From: Axinella damicornis
Lineage: Eukaryota; Porifera; Demospongiae; Axinellida; Axinellidae
Direction: 5' to 3'
DNA length: 64,000 nt
NCBI GenBank assembly: GCA_963931865.1
Contig: OZ007505.1
Location: 124,001-188,000, forward strand
Shown here: positions 38,301-49,700 of the stretch, in pieces
Layout of the letters: each line of letters starts with the position of its first letter
How positions within the stretch are numbered: position 1 is the first letter of the stretch
Program-made: the position numbers and the translations under genes
The notes under the pieces: generated by a model
Seen by the model: the letters and a program-made list of their open reading frames with translations, nothing else
What the model was told of the DNA's origin: nothing
Databases searched by the model: none

Positions 38301-40238
38301 TGTCACATGACTATCACATGTCCATGCAGGAAGAGTATGATGATGAGGATGACTGGAACCCGTGCAAGGCTGCAGGGGTGTGCCTATCCCTGATGGCCAA
38401 CTACTGTGAGGACTCCATTGTCCCACTGGTGATGCCCTTCGTCAGGGAACATCTTTCAAACCAGCTATGGCAGTGGAAGGATGCTGCCATCGTGGCACTA
38501 GGTAGGGGGGCAGTCTAGGAGCTCCGGCACTAGCCTCTTTCCCAGACTCACAAATCAGTTGTTCGCTGTGGTACAAGTAGTCTGGTATCCATTTTGAAAG
38601 TTGTGCAGTACGTGAATTTTGGGTAAAGTTTAGGGAAGTCACTAACGTACCACATAAGAGACCTAGCCTCATTCTCAGGCCTCCCTGTTTTCTGTTCTTT
38701 GGTTTGCGTTGACAATAATACACAGATGCGGAAGAGTGGTGAAAAACATCGAAGATCTGGTATCATTCATCACGTGAGTGATGTCAGGTGGACACGAGGT
38801 GGACGTAAGGGGGCGGGGCCCGTAGTCATTTCAGCAGGTCCTGGATCATTTAGCCGGCTAGGTTCCCACGATCCGCAACTAGTCAAAACTCCAGACGCTC
38901 TACACAACTTTGTTAGCCAATGTTTATTGCAGTTGGGCACCCCCCCCCCCCCCCCCCCCCCATGTCCACCTGATCTTTGACAAGATTGATAATACCTGGC
39001 CTTCCCCCTTCTGCATCCGTGTATTATTGTCAACGCAAATCGAAGAACAGCAAACGGGGTAGGCCTGGGAACGAGGCTATAAGAGACCACTGGTTCTTTA
39101 CTTGAAGAGTGTTTGGGTGCTGGTGTTACAGATGTGTGTGTATTGGCTGCAGGTTCAATTTTGGAGGGGCCTGACCCGAATGTGCTGCAACAGCATGTTA
39201 TGGAGGTATGTTGAACCATCCGCGCACTACAGTGACCTGTATAGTGAGCCATCCAGGCACTATATTATTTGCCATCCAGGCACTTTGATGGCCTAGCCAT
39301 CTATGCACCGTACCATGAGCTACCACGCACTACAGTGACCTGTACTGTGAGCCATCCAGGCACTATGTTGGCCTGTTTATTTGCCATCCAGGCACTACTA
39401 ACAATGACCTGTATTGTGAGCCATTCCTGTGCTGTGATGACCTACATGTTTAGCCATCCATGATTTTGTTGGTAGGAGGATAAGGAGGACCTGTGGATCT
39501 GGGCAACCCAGCTATCCAATCCATCCCCACCCCCCGTTCCTTCTCCCCCTCTTCTTTTTCCTTCCCCCCCCCCCCCCCCCCCCCCCCCCCCAGGTCATGG
39601 GGCCACTGATAGATCGAATGGATGATCCAGTGGTACAGGTACGAGACAGTGCAGTATGGACTCTCGGCCGTGTGTGTGAGCAGGTCCCTTCAGCTGTGCT
39701 CAGCGAGCAGAATGACCCGAGTGAGATAAGAGAACAAAAAGACCAGTACCTGTTGAAGCTTCTGGATGGGCTGTGCAGGGGACTACAGGGCGAACCACGT
39801 GTCGCCACCAACAGCTGCTGGGTGAGAGGGTTTGGGCCAGGTGGGGGGAGTGGGAGGAGTGCCATCTGTCCCAGGAGGAGATTGGGAAGGGTGCCACCTG
39901 TCCCAGGTGGGGCTTGGGAGGAGTGCCACCTGTCCCATGTGGGGATTGGGAGGAGTGTCACCTGTCCAGGAGTGCCACCTGTCCCAGGTGGCAATTGGGA
40001 GGGGTGCCACCTGTCCCAGGTGAGAATTGAGAGCTAGGTGTCCCAGGTGCTTGGGGATCGGGAGCTAGGAGTGCCACCTGTCCCAGGTGGGGATTGGGAG
40101 GAGTGTCAGCTGGTCAGCTTCATTCCATAGCATTTAGGAGAATCTCCAACTGTTGAAGTTTACCTGATGTTTACCTGATGATGTTTACTTGAAAGGTACC
40201 TCTCTCCCTCCCACCACACACACACACACACTACACAT

Positions 40239-40296
<58 letters not shown>

Positions 40297-43200
40297 ACAC
40301 ACACACACAGGCCTTCTCCTCCCTAGCAGAGGCAGCATATGAAAATGTAGAGGACGAGAATGATCCCAAAACCTACTGCCTCTCCTCCTCTTTCGAAGCC
40401 ATTGTCGAGAAGCTCCTTGTGACCATTGACAGGTGGGCAACAACCCCCTTCTGCCCATGAGTGACCTTTGACCTACACTGTTCCATGGAAGCAATTAATC
40501 TAGCTCTTACTTGAGAATCAGAGTAGAAGAGATGCTGCCGTGCTTTGCAGGGAGAGCTTGCATATAGCTTTCATTTTCTGTGTGCTCCCCACCAGTAGTG
40601 CAATGCATGGCAAATACCGTAGAGACAAATACTGTAGGGACTGGTTAATGAGGACAAGAAGGAAATATGCGCTTATTTAAATTATGTGCTTAATAGCGGC
40701 ATGTGCCTATTAACTGGTCTCTACGTGCGGTGGTAGTTTGGAAGATTTCATGTGAAGTATTTGTGTTGAATGTGTCATGGATTCTTGTGTGTAATCTCTG
40801 TAGCTTTGTTCCCAGGCCCCCACCCAGCTTTTGTCACTAAAAGTGGGTAGAGCCTGGTATGTTTCCTCACGTGAGTATGACGTAATTGACAAATCGCAAA
40901 AGAATTCAGGACAATAGGCGAAGTTTTGCGTACTGTTCAACCAACTACATGCTCAAGGCCTGGAAACGAGGCTAGTGTGTAACCTCATGGTGGATGGATG
41001 TCGTGTTGCTGTGTGTAACCTCATGGTGGATGGATGTCGTGTTGCTGTGTGTACGCGTTATGTGTAACCTCGTGGCGGATGGATGTTATGTGTACATGTT
41101 GTGTGTAATTTCAGGGCGGATGAATGTTATGTGTACGTGTTGTGTGTAACTTCAGGGTGGATTAATGTCATGTGTTGCTGTGTGTAACTTCAGGGCAGAT
41201 GCTGGGACTGGAAACCTAAGAAGCTCAGCTTTTGAGGCTCTGATGGACCTCATCAAATACAGTGCACAGGTTCGTATTAAGAATCAAGGGATATGGTACA
41301 CGTTTGCAGAATTGAGATTCCCTTAGTTGTTCCGAATCCTATTAACCTAACATCTAGCATTAGTCCGTGATAATTGATGATGTAGTGTACTCCTCTGTTC
41401 CACAGGACTGCTACCCTGTGGTGCAGAAGACAACGTTGTTGATGATGGAGCGGCTACAGCAGATGCTGCGGCTAGATGTAGTAAGGCCATCCTCCAGTTG
41501 AGATCAGTAGCACCCACCAAGTGCATGTGTTGGGATCATCATCCCACCAAGTGCATGTGTTAGGTTCATCATCCCACCAAGTGCATGTGTTAGGATCATC
41601 ATCCCACCAAGTGCATGTGTTAGGATCAGCATCCCACCAAGTGCATGTGTTAGGATCAGCATCCCACTAAGTGCATGTGTTGGGATCATCATCCCACCAA
41701 GTGCGTGTGTTAGGATCATCATCCCACCAAGTGCGTGTGTTGGGATCATCATCCCACCAAGTGCGTGTGTTAGGATCATCGTCCCACCAAGTGCGTGTGT
41801 TAGGATCATCATCATCATCCCACCAAGTGCATGTGTTAGGATCAGCATCCCACCAAGTGCATGTGTTAGGATCATCATCCCACCAAGTGCATGTGTTAGG
41901 ATCAGCATCCCACCAAGTGCATGTGTTAGGATCAGCATCCCACTAAGTGCATGTGTTGGGATCATCATCCCACCAAGTGCGTGTGTTAGGATCATCGGGA
42001 TATCCCACCAAGTGCGTGTGTTGGGATCATCATCCCACCAAGTGCGTGTGTTAGGATCATTGTCCCACCAAGTGCGTGTGTTAGGATCATCATCATCATC
42101 CCACCAAGTGCATGTGTTAGGATCAGCATCCCACCAAGTGCATGTGTTAGGATCATCATCCCACCAAGTGCATGTGTTAGGATCAGCATCCCACCAAGTG
42201 CATGTGTTGGGATCATCATCCCACCAAGTGCGTGTGTTAGGATCATCATCCCACCAAGTGCATGTGTTGGGATCATCATCCCACCAAGTGCGTGTGTTAG
42301 GATCATCATCCCACCAAGTGTGTGTGTTAGGATCATCATCATCATCCCACCAAGTGCATGTGTTAGGATCATCATCCCACCAAGTGCATGTGTTAGGATC
42401 AGCATCCCACCAAGTGCATGTGTTAGGATCATCATCCCACCAATTGCATGTGTTAGGATCAGCATCCCACCAAGTGCATGTGTTGGGATCATCATCCCAC
42501 CAAGTGCGTGTGTTAGGATCATCATCCCACCAAGTGCATGTGTTAGGATCATCATCCCACCAAGTGCGTGTGTTGGGATCATCATCCCACCAAGTGCGTG
42601 TGTTAGGATCATCATCCCACCAAGTGCATGTGTTGGGATCATCATCCCACCAAGTGCGTGTGTTAGGATCATCATCTGCGTGTGTTAGGATCATCATCAT
42701 CATCCCACCAAGTGCATGTGTTAGGATCAGCATCCCACCAAGTGCATGTGTTAGGATCAGCATCCCACCAAGTGCACACACACATCCACACACACACACA
42801 TCCACACACACGCACACATACACACACACACATCCCCCCACGCACATCCCCACATGTGCACAGACACAGGTAGCAGGGGCAACTCGACAGCAGCTCAATG
42901 ACTTGGGCTCTCTCTTGCTAGCCACACTGCAAAGTCTGCTGCGGAAAGTGAGTCCCGAGGACGCAAGCAGCATTGCGGACACTGTCATGGAGGCCCTCAT
43001 GCTGATGCTCCAGTCCGGCCTGGGGAGCAGTGGTGGGGTGCAGGAGGATGTAGTGATGACAGTTGGGGTGCTCGTGGAGGGTGAGTGTGTGTGGGGTGGG
43101 GAGGGTGAGCGTGTGAGGGATGCTATGGAGAGGTGGTACAATCCTGCATAAGACTTGGTCAGGACATGGTTGACCTTCGCTAATCACAATCACCTTGTCT

Positions 43201-45296
43201 AGCAGAGGTGACAAGGCCAGTCCTTGACTCGGTCTATATTGTTGAGTCACTGACAACTGTGATCTATGTNNNNNNNNNNNNNNNNNNNNNNNNNNNNNNN
43301 NNNNNNNNNNNNNNNNNNNNNNNNNNNNNNNNNNNNNNNNNNNNNNNNNNNNNNNNNNNNNNNNNNNNNNNNNNNNNNNNNNNNNNNNNNNNNNNNNNNN
43401 NNNNNNNNNNNNNNNNNNNNNNNNNNNNNNNNNNNNNNNNNNNNNNNNNNNNNNNNNNNNNNNNNNNNNGAACAGTGAGTCAGACAATAATACAATTTTG
43501 TAGATGGATCTTTTTTGCCATGCGGTAACCTGTATCACTCTAGCCATTGAATAGGTAGGTCCACACATGCATCTTTATCACTCTAGCCATTGAATAGGTA
43601 GGTCCACACATGCATCTTTTCAAGAGGTAGACTGTTCATGGTTCGTTCAGCAGTTCAGCTGAACAACACGTGACGCAAGAACATGCAAACTGCAGATGAT
43701 TTGCATGTACAGCATGCCGTACGAAATATAAATGTACATGTATTATACGGTAAATTCACAACAACAAAGTCGTATATGTGGGGCCTGGTCAGGCTCACTC
43801 CAGTAATGGAATAGGTTATATCTGCAGGGTAGCCTCGTTCCCAAGCCAGAGAGGAGGAGAAAAGGGCCTGGTTTCCACTAGCTGTTTGCGCATGTGCTTA
43901 ATTATCTGTAACAGTAGCACGTATTCATAAGGGGGAGGGTGCAAATGACGTCTTCGTAGTCACATGGTCGGGCGTGTGACGCTATCTATTTTGCTACACT
44001 GGTCCTTCATCCGTGAGATGAGGGGCGACACAGCCACAATTGCACTACCACCAGCAACAGACTTACCCGACATTTGTTATTCAAAGCAAACGGAAGAGTC
44101 TGGTAGCATACCGACTCCACCCGGTCGGTGCGCAATGGTAGCCACACCCATCTTCAATCGCGGGTCACTGTTCTAGCTCAATTTAGGAGCACTTGCCACC
44201 TGAGGGCATAGGAGAGCACGATCAAGAGCTGTTGTAACGCACGCCACTCGCTTACTATAGCTAGCTAGTTTAACTGTACGGATCACGTTATCCACTTCGA
44301 TGTCACGAGTTGTACAAACATAATCAAACGTCCACGGTGCCGCTGGAATTCCATCACTCTTTAGCGCATGCCAAACAGTGGGAACCAGGCCCTTTTCTCC
44401 TCGCTGTCTCGGGCCTGGGAACGAGGCTGATCTGCAAGGAGTCATGTGGGTTCCTGTCATCTGTCTATTCTGCTGCAGTCTGAAGAGCAGGGCAGACCAC
44501 CCGAGCAGATCAGCCGGTTCTATGTGAAGGGTGCAATGCAATTCCTAGTTCCAATTATGCTGCTGACTCTAACAAAACAGGTCAGCCTTGACTAACTGTC
44601 ACATGACTGTCACACAATACTGTATACTGTTTTTTTTTAACATCCAAGCTGCCTATGATGTCACATGACTATCACATGTCCATGCAGGAAGAGTATGATG
44701 ATGAGGATGACTGGAACCCGTGCAAGGCTGCAGGGGTGTGCCTATCCCTGATGGCCAACTACTGTGAGGACTCCATTGTCCCACTGGTGATGCCCTTCGT
44801 CAGGGAACATCTTTCAAACCAGCTATGGCAGTGGAAGGATGCTGCCATCGTGGCACTAGGTAGGGGGGCAGTCTAGGAGCTCCGGCACTAGCCTCTTTCC
44901 CAGACTCACAAATCAGTTGTTCGCTGTGGTACAAGTAGTCTGGTATCCATTTTGAAAGTTGTGCAGTACGTGAATTTTGGGTAAAGTTTAGGGAAGTCAC
45001 TAACGTACCACATAAGAGACCTAGCCTCATTCTCAGGCCTCCCTGTTTTCTGTTCTTTGGTTTGCGTTGACAATAATACACAGATGCGGAAGAGTGGTGA
45101 AAAACATCGAAGATCTGGTATCATTCATCACGTGAGTGATGTCAGGTGGACACGAGGTGGACGTAAGGGGGCGGGGCCCGTAGTCATTTCAGCAGGTCCT
45201 GGATCATTTAGCCGGCTAGGTTCCCACGATCCGCAACTAGTCAAAACTCCAGACGCTCTACACAACTTTGTTAGCCAATGTTTATTGCAGTTGGGC

Positions 45297-45327
<31 letters not shown>

Positions 45328-46690
45328 ATGTAATATGTCCACCTGATCTTTGACAAGATTGATAATACCTGGCCTTCCCCCTTCTGCATCCGTGTATTAT
45401 TGTCAATGCAAATCGAAGAACAGCAAACGGGGTAGGCCTGGGAACGAGGCTATAAGAGACCACTGGTTCTTTACTTGAAGAGTGTTTGGGTGCTGGTGTT
45501 ACAGATGTGTGTGTATTGGCTGCAGGTTCAATTTTGGAGGGGCCTGACCCGAATGTGCTGCAACAGCATGTTATGGAGGTATGTTGAACCATCCGCGCAC
45601 TACAGTGACCTGTATAGTGAGCCATCCAGGCACTATATTATTTGCCATCCAGGCACTTTGATGGCCTAGCCATCTATGCACCGTACCATGAGCTACCACG
45701 CACTACAGTGACCTGTATAGTGAGCCATCAAGGCACTATGTTGGCCTGCATTTTTTGCCATCCATGTACTGCTATGAGCCATCCACACACTACAGTGACC
45801 TGTACTGTGAGCCATCCAGGCACTATGTTGGCCTGTTTATTTGCCATCCAGGCACTACTAACAATGACCTGTATTGTGAGCCATTCCTGTGCTGTGATGA
45901 CCTACATGTTTAGCCATCCATGATTTTGTTGGTAGGAGGATAAGGAGGACCTGTGGATCTGGGCAACCCAGCTATCCAATCCATCCCCACCCCCCGTTCC
46001 TTCTCCCCCTCTTCTTTTTCCTTCCCCCCCCCCCCCCCCCCCCAGGTCATGGGGCCACTGATAGATCGAATGGATGATCCAGTGGTACAGGTACGAGACA
46101 GTGCAGTATGGACTCTCGGCCGTGTGTGTGAGCAGGTCCCTTCAGCTGTGCTCAGCGAGCAGAATGACCCGAGTGAGATAAGAGAACAAAAAGACCAGTA
46201 CCTGTTGAAGCTTCTGGATGGGCTGTGCAGGGGACTACAGGGCGAACCACGTGTCGCCACCAACAGCTGCTGGGTGAGAGGGTTTGGGCCAGGTGGGGGG
46301 AGTGGGAGGAGTGCCATCTGTCCCAGGAGGAGATTGGGAAGGGTGCCACCTGTCCCAGGTGGGGCTTGGGAGGAGTGCCACCTGTCCCATGTGGGGATTG
46401 GGAGGAGTGTCACCTGTCCAGGAGTGCCACCTGTCCCAGGTGGCAATTGGGAGGGGTGCCACCTGTCCCAGGTGAGAATTGAGAGCTAGGTGTCCCAGGT
46501 GCTTGGGGATCGGGAGCTAGGAGTGCCACCTGTCCCAGGTGGGGATTGGGAGGAGTGTCAGCTGGTCAGCTTCATTCCATAGCATTTAGGAGAATCTCCA
46601 ACTGTTGAAGTTTACCTGATGTTTACCTGATGATGTTTACTTGAAAGGTACCTCTCTCCCTCCCACCACACACACACACACACTACACAT

Positions 46691-46740
<50 letters not shown>

Positions 46741-49700
46741 ACACACACAGGCCTTCTCCTCCCTAGCAGAGGCAGCATATGAAAATGTAGAGGACGAGAA
46801 TGATCCCAAAACCTACTGCCTCTCCTCCTCTTTCGAAGCCATTGTCGAGAAGCTCCTTGTGACCATTGACAGGTGGGCAACAACCCCCTTCTGCCCATGA
46901 GTGACCTTTGACCTACACTGTTCCATGGAAGCAATTAATCTAGCTCTTACTTGAGAATCAGAGTAGAAGAGATGCTGCCGTGCTTTGCAGGGAGAGCTTG
47001 CATATAGGTTTCATTTTCTGTGTGCTCCCCACCAGTAGTGCAATGCATGGCAAATACCGTAGAGACAAATACTGTAGGGACTGGTTAATGAGGACAAGAA
47101 GGAAATATGCGCTTATTTAAATTATGTGCTTAATAGCGGCATGTGCCTATTAACTGGTCTCTACGTGCGGTGGTAGTTTGGAAGATTTCATGTGAAGTAT
47201 TTGTGTTGAATGTGTCATGGATTCTTGTGTGTAATCTCTGTAGCTTTGTTCCCAGGCCCCCACCCAGCTTTTGTCACTAAAAGTGGGTAGAGCCTGGTAT
47301 GTTTCCTCACGTGAGTATGACGTAATTGACAAATCGCAAAAGAATTCAGGACAATAGGCGAAGTTTTGCGTACTGTTCAACCAACTACATGCTCAAGGCC
47401 TGGAAACGAGGCTAGTGTGTAACCTCATGGTGGATGGATGTCGTGTTGCTGTGTGTAACCTCATGGTGGATGGATGTCGTGTTGCTGTGTGTACGCGTTA
47501 TGTGTAACCTCGTGGCGGATGGATGTTATGTGTACATGTTGTGTGTAATTTCAGGGCGGATGAATGTTATGTGTACGTGTTGTGTGTAACTTCAGGGTGG
47601 ATTAATGTCATGTGTTGCTGTGTGTAACTTCAGGGCAGATGCTGGGACTGGAAACCTAAGAAGCTCAGCTTTTGAGGCTCTGATGGACCTCATCAAATAC
47701 AGTGCACAGGTTCGTATTAAGAATCAAGGGATATGGTACACGTTTGCAGAATTGAGATTCCCTTAGTTGTTCCGAATCCTATTAACCTAACATCTAGCAT
47801 TAGTCCGTGATAATTGATGATGTAGTGTACTCCTCTGTTCCACAGGACTGCTACCCTGTGGTGCAGAAGACAACGTTGTTGATGATGGAGCGGCTACAGC
47901 AGATGCTGCGGCTAGATGTAGTAAGGCCATCCTCCAGTTGAGATCAGTAGCACCCACCAAGTGCATGTGTTGGGATCATCATCCCACCAAGTGCATGTGT
48001 TAGGTTCATCATCCCACCAAGTGCATGTGTTAGGATCATCATCCCACCAAGTGCATGTGTTAGGATCAGCATCCCACCAAGTGCATGTGTTAGGATCAGC
48101 ATCCCACTAAGTGCATGTGTTGGGATCATCATCCCACCAAGTGCGTGTGTTAGGATCATCATCTGCGTGTGTTAGGATCATCATCATCATCCCACCAAGT
48201 GCATGTGTTAGGATCAGCATCCCACCAAGTGCATGTGTTAGGATCAGCATCCCACCAAGTGCACACACACATCCACACACACACACATCCACACACACGC
48301 ACACATACACACACACACATCCCCCCACGCACATCCCCACATGTGCACAGACACAGGTAGCAGGGGCAACTCGACAGCAGCTCAATGACTTGGGCTCTCT
48401 CTTGCTAGCCACACTGCAAAGTCTGCTGCGGAAAGTGAGTCCCGAGGACGCAAGCAGCATTGCGGACACTGTCATGGAGGCCCTCATGCTGATGCTCCAG
48501 TCCGGCCTGGGGAGCAGTGGTGGGGTGCAGGAGGATGTAGTGATGACAGTTGGGGTGCTCGTGGAGGGTGAGTGTGTGTGGGGTGGGGAGGGTGAGCGTG
48601 TGAGGGATGCTATGGAGAGGTGGTACGATCCTGCATAAGACTTGGTCAGGACATGGTTGACCTTCGCTAATCACAATCACCTTGTCTAGCAGAGGTGACA
48701 AGGCCAGTCCTTGACTCGGTCTATATTGTTGACTCACTGACAACTGTGATCTATGTATTGTTGAATCTGAAATCTGAAACCTCACTGATGATGGTATACA
48801 AATATTTCATGCTGCTCCTACAGTTGTTGGAGAGGGGTTTTTGAAGTACATGGAAGCGTTTGTGCCTTACCTACTGCAGGCCTTGAAGAACTACTCTGAA
48901 CACCAGGTATTATTTGGGGGCACATTTCATTGTAGTTTGTATATACACACACTTTACACACACTTCAACCCACACACCCATACCATATACACACACCCCT
49001 ACCACCCTCCCCCCTCTCTCCCCCCTCTCCCCTCTCTCCCCCTATCTCCCCCTCCTCCCCCTCCCCCTCTCTCCCCCCTCCTCCCCTCCCCCCTCTCTCC
49101 CCCCTCCCCCCTCTCTCCTCCTCCCCACTCTCTCCCCCCTCCCCCCTCTCTCCACCCTCCACCCTCTCCCCCTCCCCACTCTCACCCCCCACCCCCTCTC
49201 TCCCCTCTCTCCCTGCTTCTCTCCCCTCTCCTCCCTCTCCCCCCTTCTCCCTCTCTCCCCCTCTCTCCCCCTTCCCCACTCTCTCTCCCCACTCACCTCC
49301 CTCCCCCCCACCCCCTCTCTCCCTCCTCTCCCCCTCTCTCCTCCCTCTCCCCGTCTCCCCCTTCCCCACTCTCTCTCCCCTCTCACCTCCCTCCCCCCAC
49401 CTCCTCTCTCCCCCTCTCTCCCTCCTCTCCCCTCTCTCCTCCCTCTCCCCCCTCTCACCCCCTCTCTCCCTCCTCTCCCCCTCTCTCCTCCCTCTCCCCC
49501 TCTCTCCCCCTTCCCCACTCTCTCTCCCCTCTCACCTCCCTCCCCCCCACCCCCTCTCTCTCCCTCCTCTCCCCTCTCTCCTCCCTCTCCCCCCTCTCTC
49601 CCCTCTCACCTCCCTCCCCCCTCTCTCCCCCCTCTCTCCCCCTTCTTTCCCCCTCTCTCCCCCCTCTCTCCCCCTTCTCCCCCCTCCCCACTCTCTCTCC

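Larger units (their letters stand above)
37112..43269 (+). repeat. Large tandem copy A (6158 bp) inside KPNB1
   Basis: Nearly identical to 43470-48756 (only a handful of substitutions seen by eye, for example near 39035, 40587, 43139 and 43228). Carries eight KPNB1 exons and three MITEs. Differs from copy B by longer poly-C/CA tracts, a much longer minisatellite (41508-42775), and the absence of an ~87-bp repeat segment present at about 45718-45804. It ends at the N gap. Confidence 0.97.

Noticed and set aside
41504..43151. 545-codon minus and 379-codon plus open frames
   Set aside because: 30-bp minisatellite in a KPNB1 intron; the plus frame only gains real protein where it runs into KPNB1 exon 42870-43080.
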